Counted from the stretch's first letter, positions 8,225-15,872 are shown. The stretch is 23,498 nt of DNA from UBA9732 sp963615565 (GCA_963615565.1 CAVEGR010000046.1:1-23498); one strand, 5' to 3'. Numbers and translations: made by a program. Notes: a model not told the origin generated them from the sequence alone.

Positions 8225-9520
8225 TCAATATTCTCTTAGTTGTCTATAGAAAGCATCCTTTACAAGTAACTGAAGAGGTAATTCATATATTTTCCTTGAG
8301 CGAATATCTTTTAAAGTAAAGATATCGCCATTATTTCTAATTACAACAGTTGGGATGCCATTCTTCTCTGCATAAGCACATTGTTGGCCAAGTGATTTTT
8401 CACCTACATAACAGTCTACCTTAAGGCCCTTAGATCTTAGTTTCATTGCAGTATGTTCAGACCATGTGGGATCTTCACTATTGTATGCAACTAAAAGATC
8501 TGCGTAAGAAGAGTTGCTTACTATAGGATTACCAAGTTCTTCAAGTGCTGCAATGAGTCTATCTATACCAATGCAAGAACCAACTCCTGGTAAATTTTCT
8601 TTAGTGTATAAACCTGCAAGGTTATTGTAGCGGCCTCCTGAACAGATAGAACCAATGCTTGGCATATTAACTAAAACTGTTTCATAAACAATACCAGTGT
8701 AGTAGTCAAGACCTCGAGTAATTGAAGTATCAAGAATAAAATCGTTTTCAATATTACAAGCTTGCATGTAAGAATAAATTGCCTCAAGACGTTCAATTTC
8801 TGAACAAGATCCAAACATGTTTTTAAGAATTTCTAAAGTTTTTCCAAAGCTATTTTTTTCTATGGAAATGAAATCTAACAACTTTGCTATTGCGTTGTCA
8901 TCTAGACCATCTTCTTTAAGACATTCACAGACACCGTCTCTGCCAATTTTACCAAGTTTATCTATTGATCTAAGGACTTGGGCACAAGAAGATTCAAGAC
9001 CCATTGTAGATAGAAACCTATTTAAAAGACCTCTGTGTGAAACGCTAACTTTGAAGGAGCCTACTTCCATTTTAGTTAAGCAAGTGTGAATCAGAAGAAG
9101 AATTTCAAAATCGCTTTGAGCGTTATCTGCACCAACAATATCAAAGTCACATTGCATAAACTCTCTATAACGACCTTTTTGTGGTTTTTCACCTCTCCAG
9201 ACTTTACTAATGTGATATCTCTTAAAAGGAAATGCTAGGTTGGAGTAGTTGGCTGCAACATAGCGGGCAAGAGGTACTGTTAAATCAAAGCGCAATGCAA
9301 CGTCTCTATTTCCGTTGTCCATGAAGCGGAACATTTGTTTATCTGTTTCTCCACCACCTTTTCCTAGAAGAACTTCTGTATATTCCAGTGCTGGTGTATC
9401 AATTGGAACAAAGCCAAAAGATCTGAATATTTTTTGAACCTTAGAAATAAGTTCTTGTCTTGCAATTTCCTGTGAAGGAAGGCTATCTCTAAAACCTTTT
9501 AGGACTTTTGGTTCTATCAT
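8225..9520 (-). CDS. hisS: Histidyl-tRNA synthetase
   Basis: 431 aa class II synthetase; charges tRNA-His. The N-terminus KVLKGFRDSLPSQEI and motif 1 region are normal. Motif 2 contains the R109 segment VWRGEKPQKGRYREFMQ, followed by CDFDIVG. The histidine-specific motifs are RGLDYYTG (269-276) and CSGGRYNNL (293-301). Motif 3 is GVGSCIGIDRL (312-322). The C-terminal anticodon-binding domain (LVAYNSED onward) is complete, so this is not HisZ. GGAG about 8 bases before the ATG is the ribosome site. First gene of the minus-strand operon, driven by a promoter in the 105-base gap shared with pcnB. Confidence 0.97.
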   Translation of the reverse strand: MIEPKVLKGFRDSLPSQEIARQELISKVQKIFRSFGFVPIDTPALEYTEVLLGKGGGETDKQMFRFMDNGNRDVALRFDLTVPLARYVAANYSNLAFPFKRYHISKVWRGEKPQKGRYREFMQCDFDIVGADNAQSDFEILLLIHTCLTKMEVGSFKVSVSHRGLLNRFLSTMGLESSCAQVLRSIDKLGKIGRDGVCECLKEDGLDDNAIAKLLDFISIEKNSFGKTLEILKNMFGSCSEIERLEAIYSYMQACNIENDFILDTSITRGLDYYTGIVYETVLVNMPSIGSICSGGRYNNLAGLYTKENLPGVGSCIGIDRLIAALEELGNPIVSNSSYADLLVAYNSEDPTWSEHTAMKLRSKGLKVDCYVGEKSLGQQCAYAEKNGIPTVVIRNNGDIFTLKDIRSRKIYELPLQLLVKDAFYRQLREY

Positions 9521-9556
9521 GATGTTATCTCCATTGAATAATTGGTTGAGTAAAAA

Positions 9557-9583
9557 TTGAAAATCTGTTAATTATTGTATAGT
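9557..9583 (+). promoter_or_regulatory. Candidate pcnB promoter
   Basis: TTGAAA (9557-9562) and TATAGT (9578-9583) with a 15-base spacer and a TG just before the -10. The spacing is short, so this is weaker than the divergent hisS promoter. Predicted leader about 36 bases. An imperfect palindrome, TTAATTAT...ATAGTTAA (9568-9586), covers both -10 boxes and could be an operator, but such patterns arise easily in AT-rich DNA. Confidence 0.35.
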
Positions 9584-9602
9584 TAAAAAAACGAATATTC
9601 AA
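9574..9602 (-). promoter_or_regulatory. Predicted promoter of the hisS operon
   Basis: On the minus strand: TTGAAT (9602-9597), 17-base spacer containing a T-run, TACAAT (9579-9574). That is 10 of 12 consensus matches with ideal spacing. +1 would fall near 9567, giving a leader of about 47 bases before the hisS ATG, enough for the visible GGAG site. It overlaps the candidate pcnB -10 on the other strand. Confidence 0.55.
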
Positions 9603-9625
9603 CGGCTGGCAGAAGTTTACAACGT

Positions 9626-10801
9626 ATGTTCATTAGATATAAGAAGAATGCTGGCACACTTGAAGCAGTAGCAAAGGTTTATTCTCAGCAAGAGCACGGA
9701 ATTGACCCCAATTTGGTGGATGGTGATGCTATTAGAGTAATTGAAAGACTTGAAGAGAGGGGTTATGAATCCTACCTTGTAGGTGGTGCTGTTAGAGACC
9801 TCCTTTTAGGGAGAAGGCCTAAAGATTTTGATGTAGTTACTGCAGCCTCTCCCAGAGCTGTGCATAGAATTTTCAGAAATTCTATGATTGTAGGCCGTAG
9901 ATTTAAAATTGTACATGTTATTTTTGGAAAAAAGATAATTGAGGTTTCTACGTTTAGAAGCTTGGATGAACATGAAGCAAATAATGACAATACCTTTGGA
10001 ACAATTGAAGAGGATTGTCAAAGAAGAGATTTTTCAATCAACAGTCTTTATTATGATCCAATCAACGAGACAATAATTGATTTTAACAATTCAATGAAAG
10101 ACATAAAGAACAAAAAGTTGGTTTCTCTTATACCTTTAAACAAAACATTCGTTGAAGATCCAGTCAGAATGATTAGAGGTGTCAAATATTCAGTAACTAC
10201 TGGTTTTAAGATGTCTTGGAGACTTAAACTTGCAATTAAACACTATGCACCTGGACTTCAGTACATTAGTACGTCAAGAATGACGGAAGAGGTCAATAAG
10301 ATACTTGGTAGTGGCAATAGTAGTGAAATTTTTAGGGCATTATACCATTTTGGGCTATTATCTTATATGTTGCCTTGTATTGCAGTTTATGGAGAATATC
10401 AACAATTGTATGATTCACTTAAAATATTGGATGACAAATTAAACGAAATTACATCAGATGCAAAACGTAAGAGTTTCCCTAAAGCTATGATGTATCTTGC
10501 TTTAGTTCATCCGTTTATTGCTGATAACAAAGAAATTACAGATCCTAAGGAAATCTTTAAAGATACATTAAGACAAGTTAGGGTGTTACTTAGTCCAATA
10601 ACTCCACCTAAGTATGAACTGGAATCTACTGCTGTTATGCATATGAGATTAAATGGATCATCCGTTCCAAAAGGTGCTGTTAGTGTAAATGTTAAGAAAA
10701 CTAGTGTTCAAGCTAAGAGTTCAAGGAACAATTCTGCTAAGCTGAATTACAAGAAAAGAAAGAAAAAGCCTACTGTTGTTACCAAGCCTGTGACTGAATA
10801 G
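9626..10801 (+). CDS. pcnB: Poly(A) polymerase-type nucleotidyltransferase (PcnB family)
   Basis: 391 aa, class II nucleotidyltransferase. Adds A residues to RNA 3' ends, promoting decay; CCA addition is the alternative. The catalytic head has GGAVRDLLLGRRPKDFDV (53-70) with metal-binding DFD at 67-69. GRRFKIVHV (90-98) follows: this form is typical of PcnB, whereas CCA enzymes usually have an FGTV-like segment here. RRDFSINSLYYDP and EDPVRMIRGVKYS also fit PcnB. The C-terminus is very basic (KKRKKK), probably for RNA contact. No strong SD is seen. It starts a divergent unit from hisS, and its last 23 bases overlap the 3' end of the convergent NTPase gene. Confidence 0.87.
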   Translation: MFIRYKKNAGTLEAVAKVYSQQEHGIDPNLVDGDAIRVIERLEERGYESYLVGGAVRDLLLGRRPKDFDVVTAASPRAVHRIFRNSMIVGRRFKIVHVIFGKKIIEVSTFRSLDEHEANNDNTFGTIEEDCQRRDFSINSLYYDPINETIIDFNNSMKDIKNKKLVSLIPLNKTFVEDPVRMIRGVKYSVTTGFKMSWRLKLAIKHYAPGLQYISTSRMTEEVNKILGSGNSSEIFRALYHFGLLSYMLPCIAVYGEYQQLYDSLKILDDKLNEITSDAKRKSFPKAMMYLALVHPFIADNKEITDPKEIFKDTLRQVRVLLSPITPPKYELESTAVMHMRLNGSSVPKGAVSVNVKKTSVQAKSSRNNSAKLNYKKRKKKPTVVTKPVTE

Positions 10802-11639
10802 TTATTTTATGAATTAATATTCCGCCATATTTCTCAAGTGAATCTGAAATTGACTCTTCTAAGTCTAAAATTGTTTGAGCTGACAGTTTTTGTGGTGTAC
10901 GTGTAGTAATTACAATATCGTAACCTTCATTTCCCTTAGTAAAAGAAATCTTTTCAAGTTTAAGAGTGTTTCCATACTCACCTAAACAATGGTTAACCAT
11001 TTGAGATAAGGCTGTCTCGCTGATAGTGCTTTCTTCCTGTTTACTAAACTCAGGACAAACTAAAGTCTTTTCTACCGTTTGAGTTCTTTTTGCAAAAGGA
11101 AGAAAAGGAAAACGTTTTTTCAGTCCAACTAGAATAGAATCATAGACAATTGAAGGGTAGTTACGTGTAATTTGAAGAGGTGGAACTGGAATGACATGCT
11201 TTCCTTCTGTGTAACGAATACGCATTGCTGTATCAATTTCTTCTTTACTTGCTACATCTTCAATATGAATAATTACACTTGGTTCTGGTAAATTAAGACG
11301 TTTTGCAATTTTTATTGTCATTTTATCAGAAGTACCAATTATGAGAATTTTTTTGTATTTCTCTTTTCTAAGTGCTGTTAGAACTTCATTAAGATGATCT
11401 TCATCTTGAAATAGTGCACATTTAACAGCTGTGAGAAAATTCGATTCTTGTTTAGCACTTTTTCCTGCGATTATTCCGTCATGCTTTATTAAAAGTCCAT
11501 CATCAATAATTAAAGGAATATGATACTTATCAGCCACAAGCTGAGCTCTAAAACTTTTTCCAGTGCCACTTCTGCCTACAAGAGCATACACTTTAACTTG
11601 AGAAGGCTTAAAGAAAGAGCTAAAGAACGTCATTTTCAT
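10779..11639 (-). CDS. Conserved P-loop NTPase with Asp23/Gls24-like C-terminus
   Basis: About 286 aa from ATG 11639; I rejected the upstream in-frame ATG at 11711 because it lies inside the rnf leader and TTG-start region and adds only a hydrophobic tail. A Walker A motif, LVGRSGTGKS, lies near residue 20. The segment IIDDGLLIKHDGIIAGKSAK and later GKHVIPVPPLQI match, from memory, a conserved clostridial family of unknown function. In that family the C-terminal part begins EKTVV-P-FS and resembles Asp23/Gls24 envelope-stress domains; here VEKTLVCPEFS near residue 190 and an alpha-beta tail follow. Nucleotide binding is well supported, the biological role is unknown. There is no SD before the ATG; a TATAAT box sits 7 bases upstream. 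Confidence 0.7.
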   Translation of the reverse strand: MKMTFFSSFFKPSQVKVYALVGRSGTGKSFRAQLVADKYHIPLIIDDGLLIKHDGIIAGKSAKQESNFLTAVKCALFQDEDHLNEVLTALRKEKYKKILIIGTSDKMTIKIAKRLNLPEPSVIIHIEDVASKEEIDTAMRIRYTEGKHVIPVPPLQITRNYPSIVYDSILVGLKKRFPFLPFAKRTQTVEKTLVCPEFSKQEESTISETALSQMVNHCLGEYGNTLKLEKISFTKGNEGYDIVITTRTPQKLSAQTILDLEESISDSLEKYGGILIHKITIQSQAW

Positions 11640-11641
11640 GG

Positions 11642-11670
11642 TTAACATTATATTGAAAGTAATATAAAAT
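11642..11670 (+). promoter_or_regulatory. Predicted promoter of the rnf operon
   Basis: TTAACA (11642-11647), 17-base spacer, TAAAAT (11665-11670): 10 of 12 consensus positions. +1 near 11677 gives a leader of about 28 bases containing GGAGGAG (11694-11700) before the rnfC TTG. It almost completely overlaps the opposing promoter of the P-loop NTPase gene, so the two are probably mutually exclusive. Confidence 0.55.
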
Positions 11671-11675
11671 GCAAA
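11647..11675 (-). promoter_or_regulatory. Predicted promoter of the P-loop NTPase gene, leaderless geometry
   Basis: On the minus strand: TTTGCA (11675-11670), 17-base spacer, perfect TATAAT (11652-11647). Seven bases separate the -10 from ATG 11639, so +1 would be at or one base before the start codon. No SD is present. It is opposed to, and overlaps, the rnf promoter. Confidence 0.5.
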
Positions 11676-11704
11676 GGATAGAACAAAAAATTCGGAGGAG
11701 CGAT

Positions 11705-13009
11705 TTGTCATTATTAACTTTCAAAAAAGGTGGTGTTCATCCACCTGAGAGAAAGGAGTACTCTAATAAAGTACTCCTTGAAAGATTGCCCATCCCTTCA
11801 GAACTAATAGTGTCTTTATCTCAGCATCTTGGTGCACCAGCTAAGGCAATAAAGAATATTGGCGACCACGTAGAGAAGGGTGAGTTGATAGGTGAAGCAT
11901 CTAGCTTTATTTCAGCAAATGTCCATAGTCCTGTCTCAGGAACTATTAAGGATATTAAAAAGGTCACACTAGCAAACAGTGTTTGTTGTGATGCTTTTGT
12001 AATTGTCCCAGACGAGCAACAGCCAGAACTTTTTAATAAAAAGATTGATTATCAAGGTTTTTCACGTGAAGAGCTAATTGCAGAAATTAAAGATAAGGGT
12101 GTTGTTGGTCTTGGTGGTGCTACATTTCCGTTACATGTTAAAGTTGCAATTCCAATTGGAAAGAAGGTAGATGCTTTAATTATCAATGGAGTAGAATGCG
12201 AGCCATACCTTACTGCAGACCATAGAGCAATGCTAGAAAGGACAAAAGAAATTCTTGAAGGCATAATGATTTGCAGAAAAATAGTAAATCCTGCACGTAC
12301 TATCATTGGCATTGAGGCTAATAAGGCTGATGCTGCTAAAGCTCTAGAGAAAGAAATCCAGCTTAGAGATCTTCCAATTGAAGTCCAGTTACTTAAGATG
12401 AAATATCCTCAAGGAGATGAAAAGCAACTCATTAATGCCACTTTGGGTAGAGAAATACCATCTGGAAAACTTCCTTTGGATGTAGGTGCTGTAGTCATTA
12501 ACGTTGGAACAACATATGCAGTTTATGAAGCAATAGTTTACGGCAAGCCGCTCATTGAAAGGGTAGTTTCTGTAACAGGAGAATGCATAAACAGACCATG
12601 TAACGTAATTGCTCCAATTGGTACTCCCGTTAAAGATTTGATTTCTTTTGCTGGAGGATTTTCTTCAGAGCCAGATAAGCTTATCAACGGCGGACCCATG
12701 ATGGGTTTTGCATTTTTTGATGAAAATACTCCAATTGTTAAAGGTACAAGTGGTATTTTAGCAATAAAAGATACAGTTAATAGAAAGAGCACAGCGTGTC
12801 TTAACTGTGGACGTTGTGTTGCAGCTTGTCCAATTGGACTTGAGCCTACAAGACTGTATGCATTAATTACACATAGAAGATATGAAGAGGCTATGGCTAG
12901 CCATCTAATGGACTGTAAGGAATGTGGGTCTTGTTCATTCTCTTGTCCTGCACATCTTGATTTAGCACAAGCTATGAAACTTGGAAAGAAAATGGGGAGG
13001 AAGAAATGA
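11705..13009 (+). CDS. rnfC: Rnf complex subunit RnfC (NADH-binding, two [4Fe-4S])
   Basis: 434 aa from a TTG start. The peripheral NADH/FMN subunit of ferredoxin:NAD oxidoreductase. I prefer TTG 11705 to ATG 11669 because GGAGGAG lies just upstream, the predicted -10 box would cover the ATG, and the protein then begins SLLTFKKGGVHPPE as RnfC proteins normally do. It has a NuoF-like core with GLGGATFPLHVK and NGVECEPYLTADHRAMLE. Two ferredoxin motifs follow: C365, C368, C371, C375 (CLNCGRCVAACP) and C404, C407, C410, C414 (CKECGSCSFSCP). Length matches the short clostridial form, without the long repeat tail of enterobacterial RsxC. The stop overlaps the rnfD start by 4 bases. A strong inverted repeat lies at codons 17-25. 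Confidence 0.96.
   Translation: MSLLTFKKGGVHPPERKEYSNKVLLERLPIPSELIVSLSQHLGAPAKAIKNIGDHVEKGELIGEASSFISANVHSPVSGTIKDIKKVTLANSVCCDAFVIVPDEQQPELFNKKIDYQGFSREELIAEIKDKGVVGLGGATFPLHVKVAIPIGKKVDALIINGVECEPYLTADHRAMLERTKEILEGIMICRKIVNPARTIIGIEANKADAAKALEKEIQLRDLPIEVQLLKMKYPQGDEKQLINATLGREIPSGKLPLDVGAVVINVGTTYAVYEAIVYGKPLIERVVSVTGECINRPCNVIAPIGTPVKDLISFAGGFSSEPDKLINGGPMMGFAFFDENTPIVKGTSGILAIKDTVNRKSTACLNCGRCVAACPIGLEPTRLYALITHRRYEEAMASHLMDCKECGSCSFSCPAHLDLAQAMKLGKKMGRKK
11753..11779 (+). repeat. Perfect 10-bp inverted repeat inside rnfC start region
   Basis: AAGGAGTACT (11753-11762), seven-base loop CTAATAA, AGTACTCCTT (11770-11779). All ten pairs are Watson-Crick. The left arm contains AAGGAG (SD-like), the right arm CTCCTT (anti-SD-like). 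It lies about 75-100 bases after the predicted rnf +1. It could act as an mRNA hairpin affecting translation or as a DNA operator; no T-run follows, so it is not a simple terminator. Confidence 0.7.
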
Positions 13010-14055
13010 GAACAGTAACTACTTCTCCACATCTTCACAGTGGTGCAAGCACACAGAAAATTATGTTGAGCGTAGTATTTGCGCTTTTACCATCTTGTAT
13101 TTGGGGTGTTTACGTCTTTGGAATAAGGGCAGCAGTTGTACTGATAGTTGCAACTGGAAGTGCAATACTAACAGAATATCTCTTAGGTTTAGTCAGCAAA
13201 GAGAATACAATTTGGGACTGCTCTGCACTAGTTACGGGTCTTTTAGTTGGTATGAACATGCCTTCTACAATTCCACTTTTTATTCCAGCTCTTGCAAGTA
13301 TTTTTGCAATTGCTGTTGTCAAGTGGACATTTGGTGGACTTGGTGCAAACTGGGCTAATCCAGCAATGGCAGGACGTGTATTTGTGTTCTTCTCCTTTAC
13401 ATCTCAAATGAGCACGTTTACATTGCCAAAAACAATTCATGCTGTTGATGTTGCTAGCCAAGCATCACCATTATCATTAATTAAAACAGTTGCATCTTCT
13501 GGCCAAAGTGTTGGATTAACTTCTATGGATATTTTGACTCAGCAAGGAGTTGCAACAACAAGTTTTGCTCAAAAGATTCAAGCATTGACTGGAATTAATG
13601 CTTATAACGTTGATGCTTTCTTTGGAAACATCCCAGGTTGTATTGGTGAAGTTTCAAAATTCCTCCTTTTAATTGGAGGTCTTTATTTGATTTTCTCTAA
13701 AGTAATTACTTGGCATATTCCAGTTGCCTTTATTGGATCTTTTGCTGTTTTAACCTTTATTTTTGGTGGAATTCCACTTGGTCTTGGATTGTTTCATGGT
13801 GAGGTTATTGCAAGTATTCTTAGAGGTGGTCTAATTCTAGGTGCCTTCTTTATGGCAACAGACATGGTTACTTCTCCTGTTACACACAAAGGTATGATAA
13901 TCTTTGGTTGTGGCTGTGGTTTTTTAACCTTCTTATTCAGAAGTTTTGGTTCTTTGCCAGAAGCTACCAGTGTTGCAATTCTTATGATGAATATAATCAC
14001 ACCAACCATTGATAGGTTTGTTCAACCAAAGCTCTTTGGGGAGGTAACTAAATGA
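13006..14055 (+). CDS. rnfD: Rnf complex subunit RnfD (membrane flavoprotein)
   Basis: 349 aa integral membrane subunit, NqrB/RnfD family. About nine to ten hydrophobic segments are spread through the protein, and typical stretches such as GANWANPAMAGRVF (113-126), DMVTSPVTHKG and NIITPTIDRF are present. FMN is normally linked by ApbE to a Thr in a D-x-x-S/T-G-A-T type motif. Here the matching site is DVASQASPL with D148 and S154, so Ser replaces Thr and Gln replaces Gly. The start overlaps the end of rnfC (ATGA) and its stop overlaps rnfG, indicating tight translational coupling. Confidence 0.96.
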   Translation: MRTVTTSPHLHSGASTQKIMLSVVFALLPSCIWGVYVFGIRAAVVLIVATGSAILTEYLLGLVSKENTIWDCSALVTGLLVGMNMPSTIPLFIPALASIFAIAVVKWTFGGLGANWANPAMAGRVFVFFSFTSQMSTFTLPKTIHAVDVASQASPLSLIKTVASSGQSVGLTSMDILTQQGVATTSFAQKIQALTGINAYNVDAFFGNIPGCIGEVSKFLLLIGGLYLIFSKVITWHIPVAFIGSFAVLTFIFGGIPLGLGLFHGEVIASILRGGLILGAFFMATDMVTSPVTHKGMIIFGCGCGFLTFLFRSFGSLPEATSVAILMMNIITPTIDRFVQPKLFGEVTK

Positions 14056-14615
14056 ATAAATATCTAAAAACTACTTTAGTGCTTGCCTCAATTTGTGCAG
14101 TTGCTGCAGTATTACTTGCTTCAATTAACGTCATTACAACGCCTTATATTGAGCAGTATGAGGCAAATAAAATTACTGCAGCTTTAGAAGTTGTTGCTAA
14201 TGGCAACGAAATTGGTCCAGAGATTTCAATAGGTGATGACACTATAGATTACATGCATGAGCTCTATTCAAATGGTAAGGTTGTGGGCTACATACTGGGT
14301 TTGAATACTCGTGGCTATGGTGGAGATATCACTTTAATTGCAAGTTTTAACACAGATGGTTCTGTTTCTAATGTTAACTTAGTTAGTGACAGTGAAACCC
14401 CAGGTGTAGGGAAGAAAGCAGAAAATGATGGATACATGGATAAGTTCATTGGAACTGGTACAGATTCAAAACCAGTACCAACAACTAAGAGCATGCTCAG
14501 TGAAGTAGATTCTGCTGCAGTAAGCGGAGCTACAATGACCTTTACAGGTATATCAAGTGCCTTAAAGACGGGCTCTGATTACATCAAGTCTCTTACAAAG
14601 GAGGCTACAAAGTGA
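14052..14615 (+). CDS. rnfG: Rnf complex subunit RnfG (covalent-FMN protein)
   Basis: 187 aa. One N-terminal membrane anchor (residues about 7-28) is followed by an extracytoplasmic FMN-binding domain. The family motif SETPGVGKKAEN (114-125) is present. The flavinylation site is SGAT with T161 as the predicted FMN-bearing residue, in DSAAVSGATMTF. The Asp of the usual D-x-x-S-G-A-T motif is two residues further upstream (D153), an unusual spacing. Four-base overlaps with rnfD and rnfE. No apbE gene lies in this window, so the flavin transferase must be encoded elsewhere. Confidence 0.95.
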   Translation: MNKYLKTTLVLASICAVAAVLLASINVITTPYIEQYEANKITAALEVVANGNEIGPEISIGDDTIDYMHELYSNGKVVGYILGLNTRGYGGDITLIASFNTDGSVSNVNLVSDSETPGVGKKAENDGYMDKFIGTGTDSKPVPTTKSMLSEVDSAAVSGATMTFTGISSALKTGSDYIKSLTKEATK

Positions 14616-15271
14616 GTAATAATAAACATTTAAAAGAATTAACAAAGGGTTTATTTAAAGAAAATCCAACATTTATAATCATGCTTGGAATGTGTCCAAC
14701 TTTGGCCGTTACAACGCAGTTGATTAACGCACTTGGAATGGGAGCTGGAGTATTATTTGTTCTTTTGTTCAGTAATATTTTCATTTCATTGCTAAAGAAC
14801 ATAATACCAAGTAGTGTAAGAATTCCTTGTTATGTTGTTGTCATAGCATCATTTGTTACAATTGTTGAGATGGTTTTCCATGCATTTCTTCCAAGTGTTT
14901 ATGAGGCTCTTGGTGTTTATCTTCCTTTGATTGTTGTTAACTGCATCATACTTGGAAGAGCTGAAGCTTTTGCCAGCAAAAATTCAGTTTTGGATTCTGC
15001 TCTAGATGCAATTGGAATGGGACTTGGTTTTACAATGTCATTATCTCTTATTTCTATCATACGTGAAGTTTTTGGTTCCGGCTCAATTACGTTTATTCCA
15101 ATTGGTTCTTGGGATGGTATTATTCATATTCCATTCTTTAAAGATTATCCAATTAGAGTTTTGGCTTTAGCTGCTGGTGCTCTTTTACTGATGGGATATC
15201 TTAAGGCTTTCTTTATGTGGAAATCTGAAAGAAGTGCAAAAAAAGCAAAGATAGAGGAGGCTAATGCATGA
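14612..15271 (+). CDS. rnfE: Rnf complex subunit RnfE (membrane)
   Basis: 219 aa, six predicted membrane helices, RnfE/NqrD family. Pairs with RnfA to form the membrane electron and ion path. The conserved Cys residues are C28 in GMCPTLAV and C111 in LPLIVVNCIILGRAEAFA; in the complex these, with two from RnfA, are expected to hold an iron-sulfur cluster in the membrane. The start overlaps the rnfG stop, and GGAGG (within AAGGAGGC) lies upstream. The C-terminal tail is Lys-rich (KSERSAKKAK), likely cytoplasmic. Confidence 0.96.
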   Translation: MSNNKHLKELTKGLFKENPTFIIMLGMCPTLAVTTQLINALGMGAGVLFVLLFSNIFISLLKNIIPSSVRIPCYVVVIASFVTIVEMVFHAFLPSVYEALGVYLPLIVVNCIILGRAEAFASKNSVLDSALDAIGMGLGFTMSLSLISIIREVFGSGSITFIPIGSWDGIIHIPFFKDYPIRVLALAAGALLLMGYLKAFFMWKSERSAKKAKIEEANA

Positions 15272-15861
15272 GTTATATTGGAATTCTTGTAACATATATC
15301 TTCATTAGTAACTTCATCTTTGTTCAGTTTATGGGACTTTGTCCTTTCATTGGAGTTTCTAAAAACAGTGAAAGTGCAATTGGAATGGGCTTAGCTGTTA
15401 CATTTGTCACTGGAGTTTCTAGCGTTGTTTGTTGGTGTGTTTATGAAGGACTTCTAGTTCCTCTTCAGCTTCAATATCTTAAAACTATCGCCTTTATCTT
15501 GGTTATAGCTGCTTTGGTTCAATTAGTTGAAATGGTTTTAAAGAAGATGAGCCCTGCTTTGTATAAAGCTTTAGGTATTTATCTTCCACTTATTACTACT
15601 AACTGTGCTGTTTTGGGTATTGCACTTATAAATGTTGATGAAGCATACAATCTTCTTGAATCTTTTACTGCTGGTGTAGCTGCCGGTCTTGGATTTACAA
15701 TGGCTATTGTTCTTATGAGTAATGTAAGAGAACGCTTAGATTTAAAACCAGTAAGAAAGGTTTTCCAAGGTGTGCCAATTGCTTTTATTTCTGCAGGTCT
15801 TATGGCTTTGGCTTTCATGGCCTTTGATAAGACTCTCCTTTATAATCTTCATTTGGTATAA
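15268..15861 (+). CDS. rnfA: Rnf complex subunit RnfA (membrane)
   Basis: 197 aa, six predicted membrane helices, RnfA/NqrE family. Homologous to RnfE but inserted with opposite topology in known complexes. Signatures: FVQFMGLCPFIGVSK with C25 and YLPLITTNCAVLG with C113, the partner cluster ligands of RnfE C28 and C111. AGGAGG precedes the ATG, which overlaps the rnfE TGA by four bases. Normal length (about 190-195 aa in relatives). Confidence 0.97.
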   Translation: MSYIGILVTYIFISNFIFVQFMGLCPFIGVSKNSESAIGMGLAVTFVTGVSSVVCWCVYEGLLVPLQLQYLKTIAFILVIAALVQLVEMVLKKMSPALYKALGIYLPLITTNCAVLGIALINVDEAYNLLESFTAGVAAGLGFTMAIVLMSNVRERLDLKPVRKVFQGVPIAFISAGLMALAFMAFDKTLLYNLHLV

Positions 15862-15872
15862 GGGAGGGCTTT

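Noticed and set aside
11637..11711. Upstream ATG 11711 as the start of the P-loop NTPase
   Set aside because: It lies in the opposite strand's rnfC ribosome-site region, adds 24 non-conserved residues, and would place the matched TATAAT promoter inside the gene.
12538..13038. 166-codon minus-strand frame across rnfC and rnfD
   Set aside because: Antisense to strongly conserved RnfC ferredoxin motifs; its product shows no family motif.
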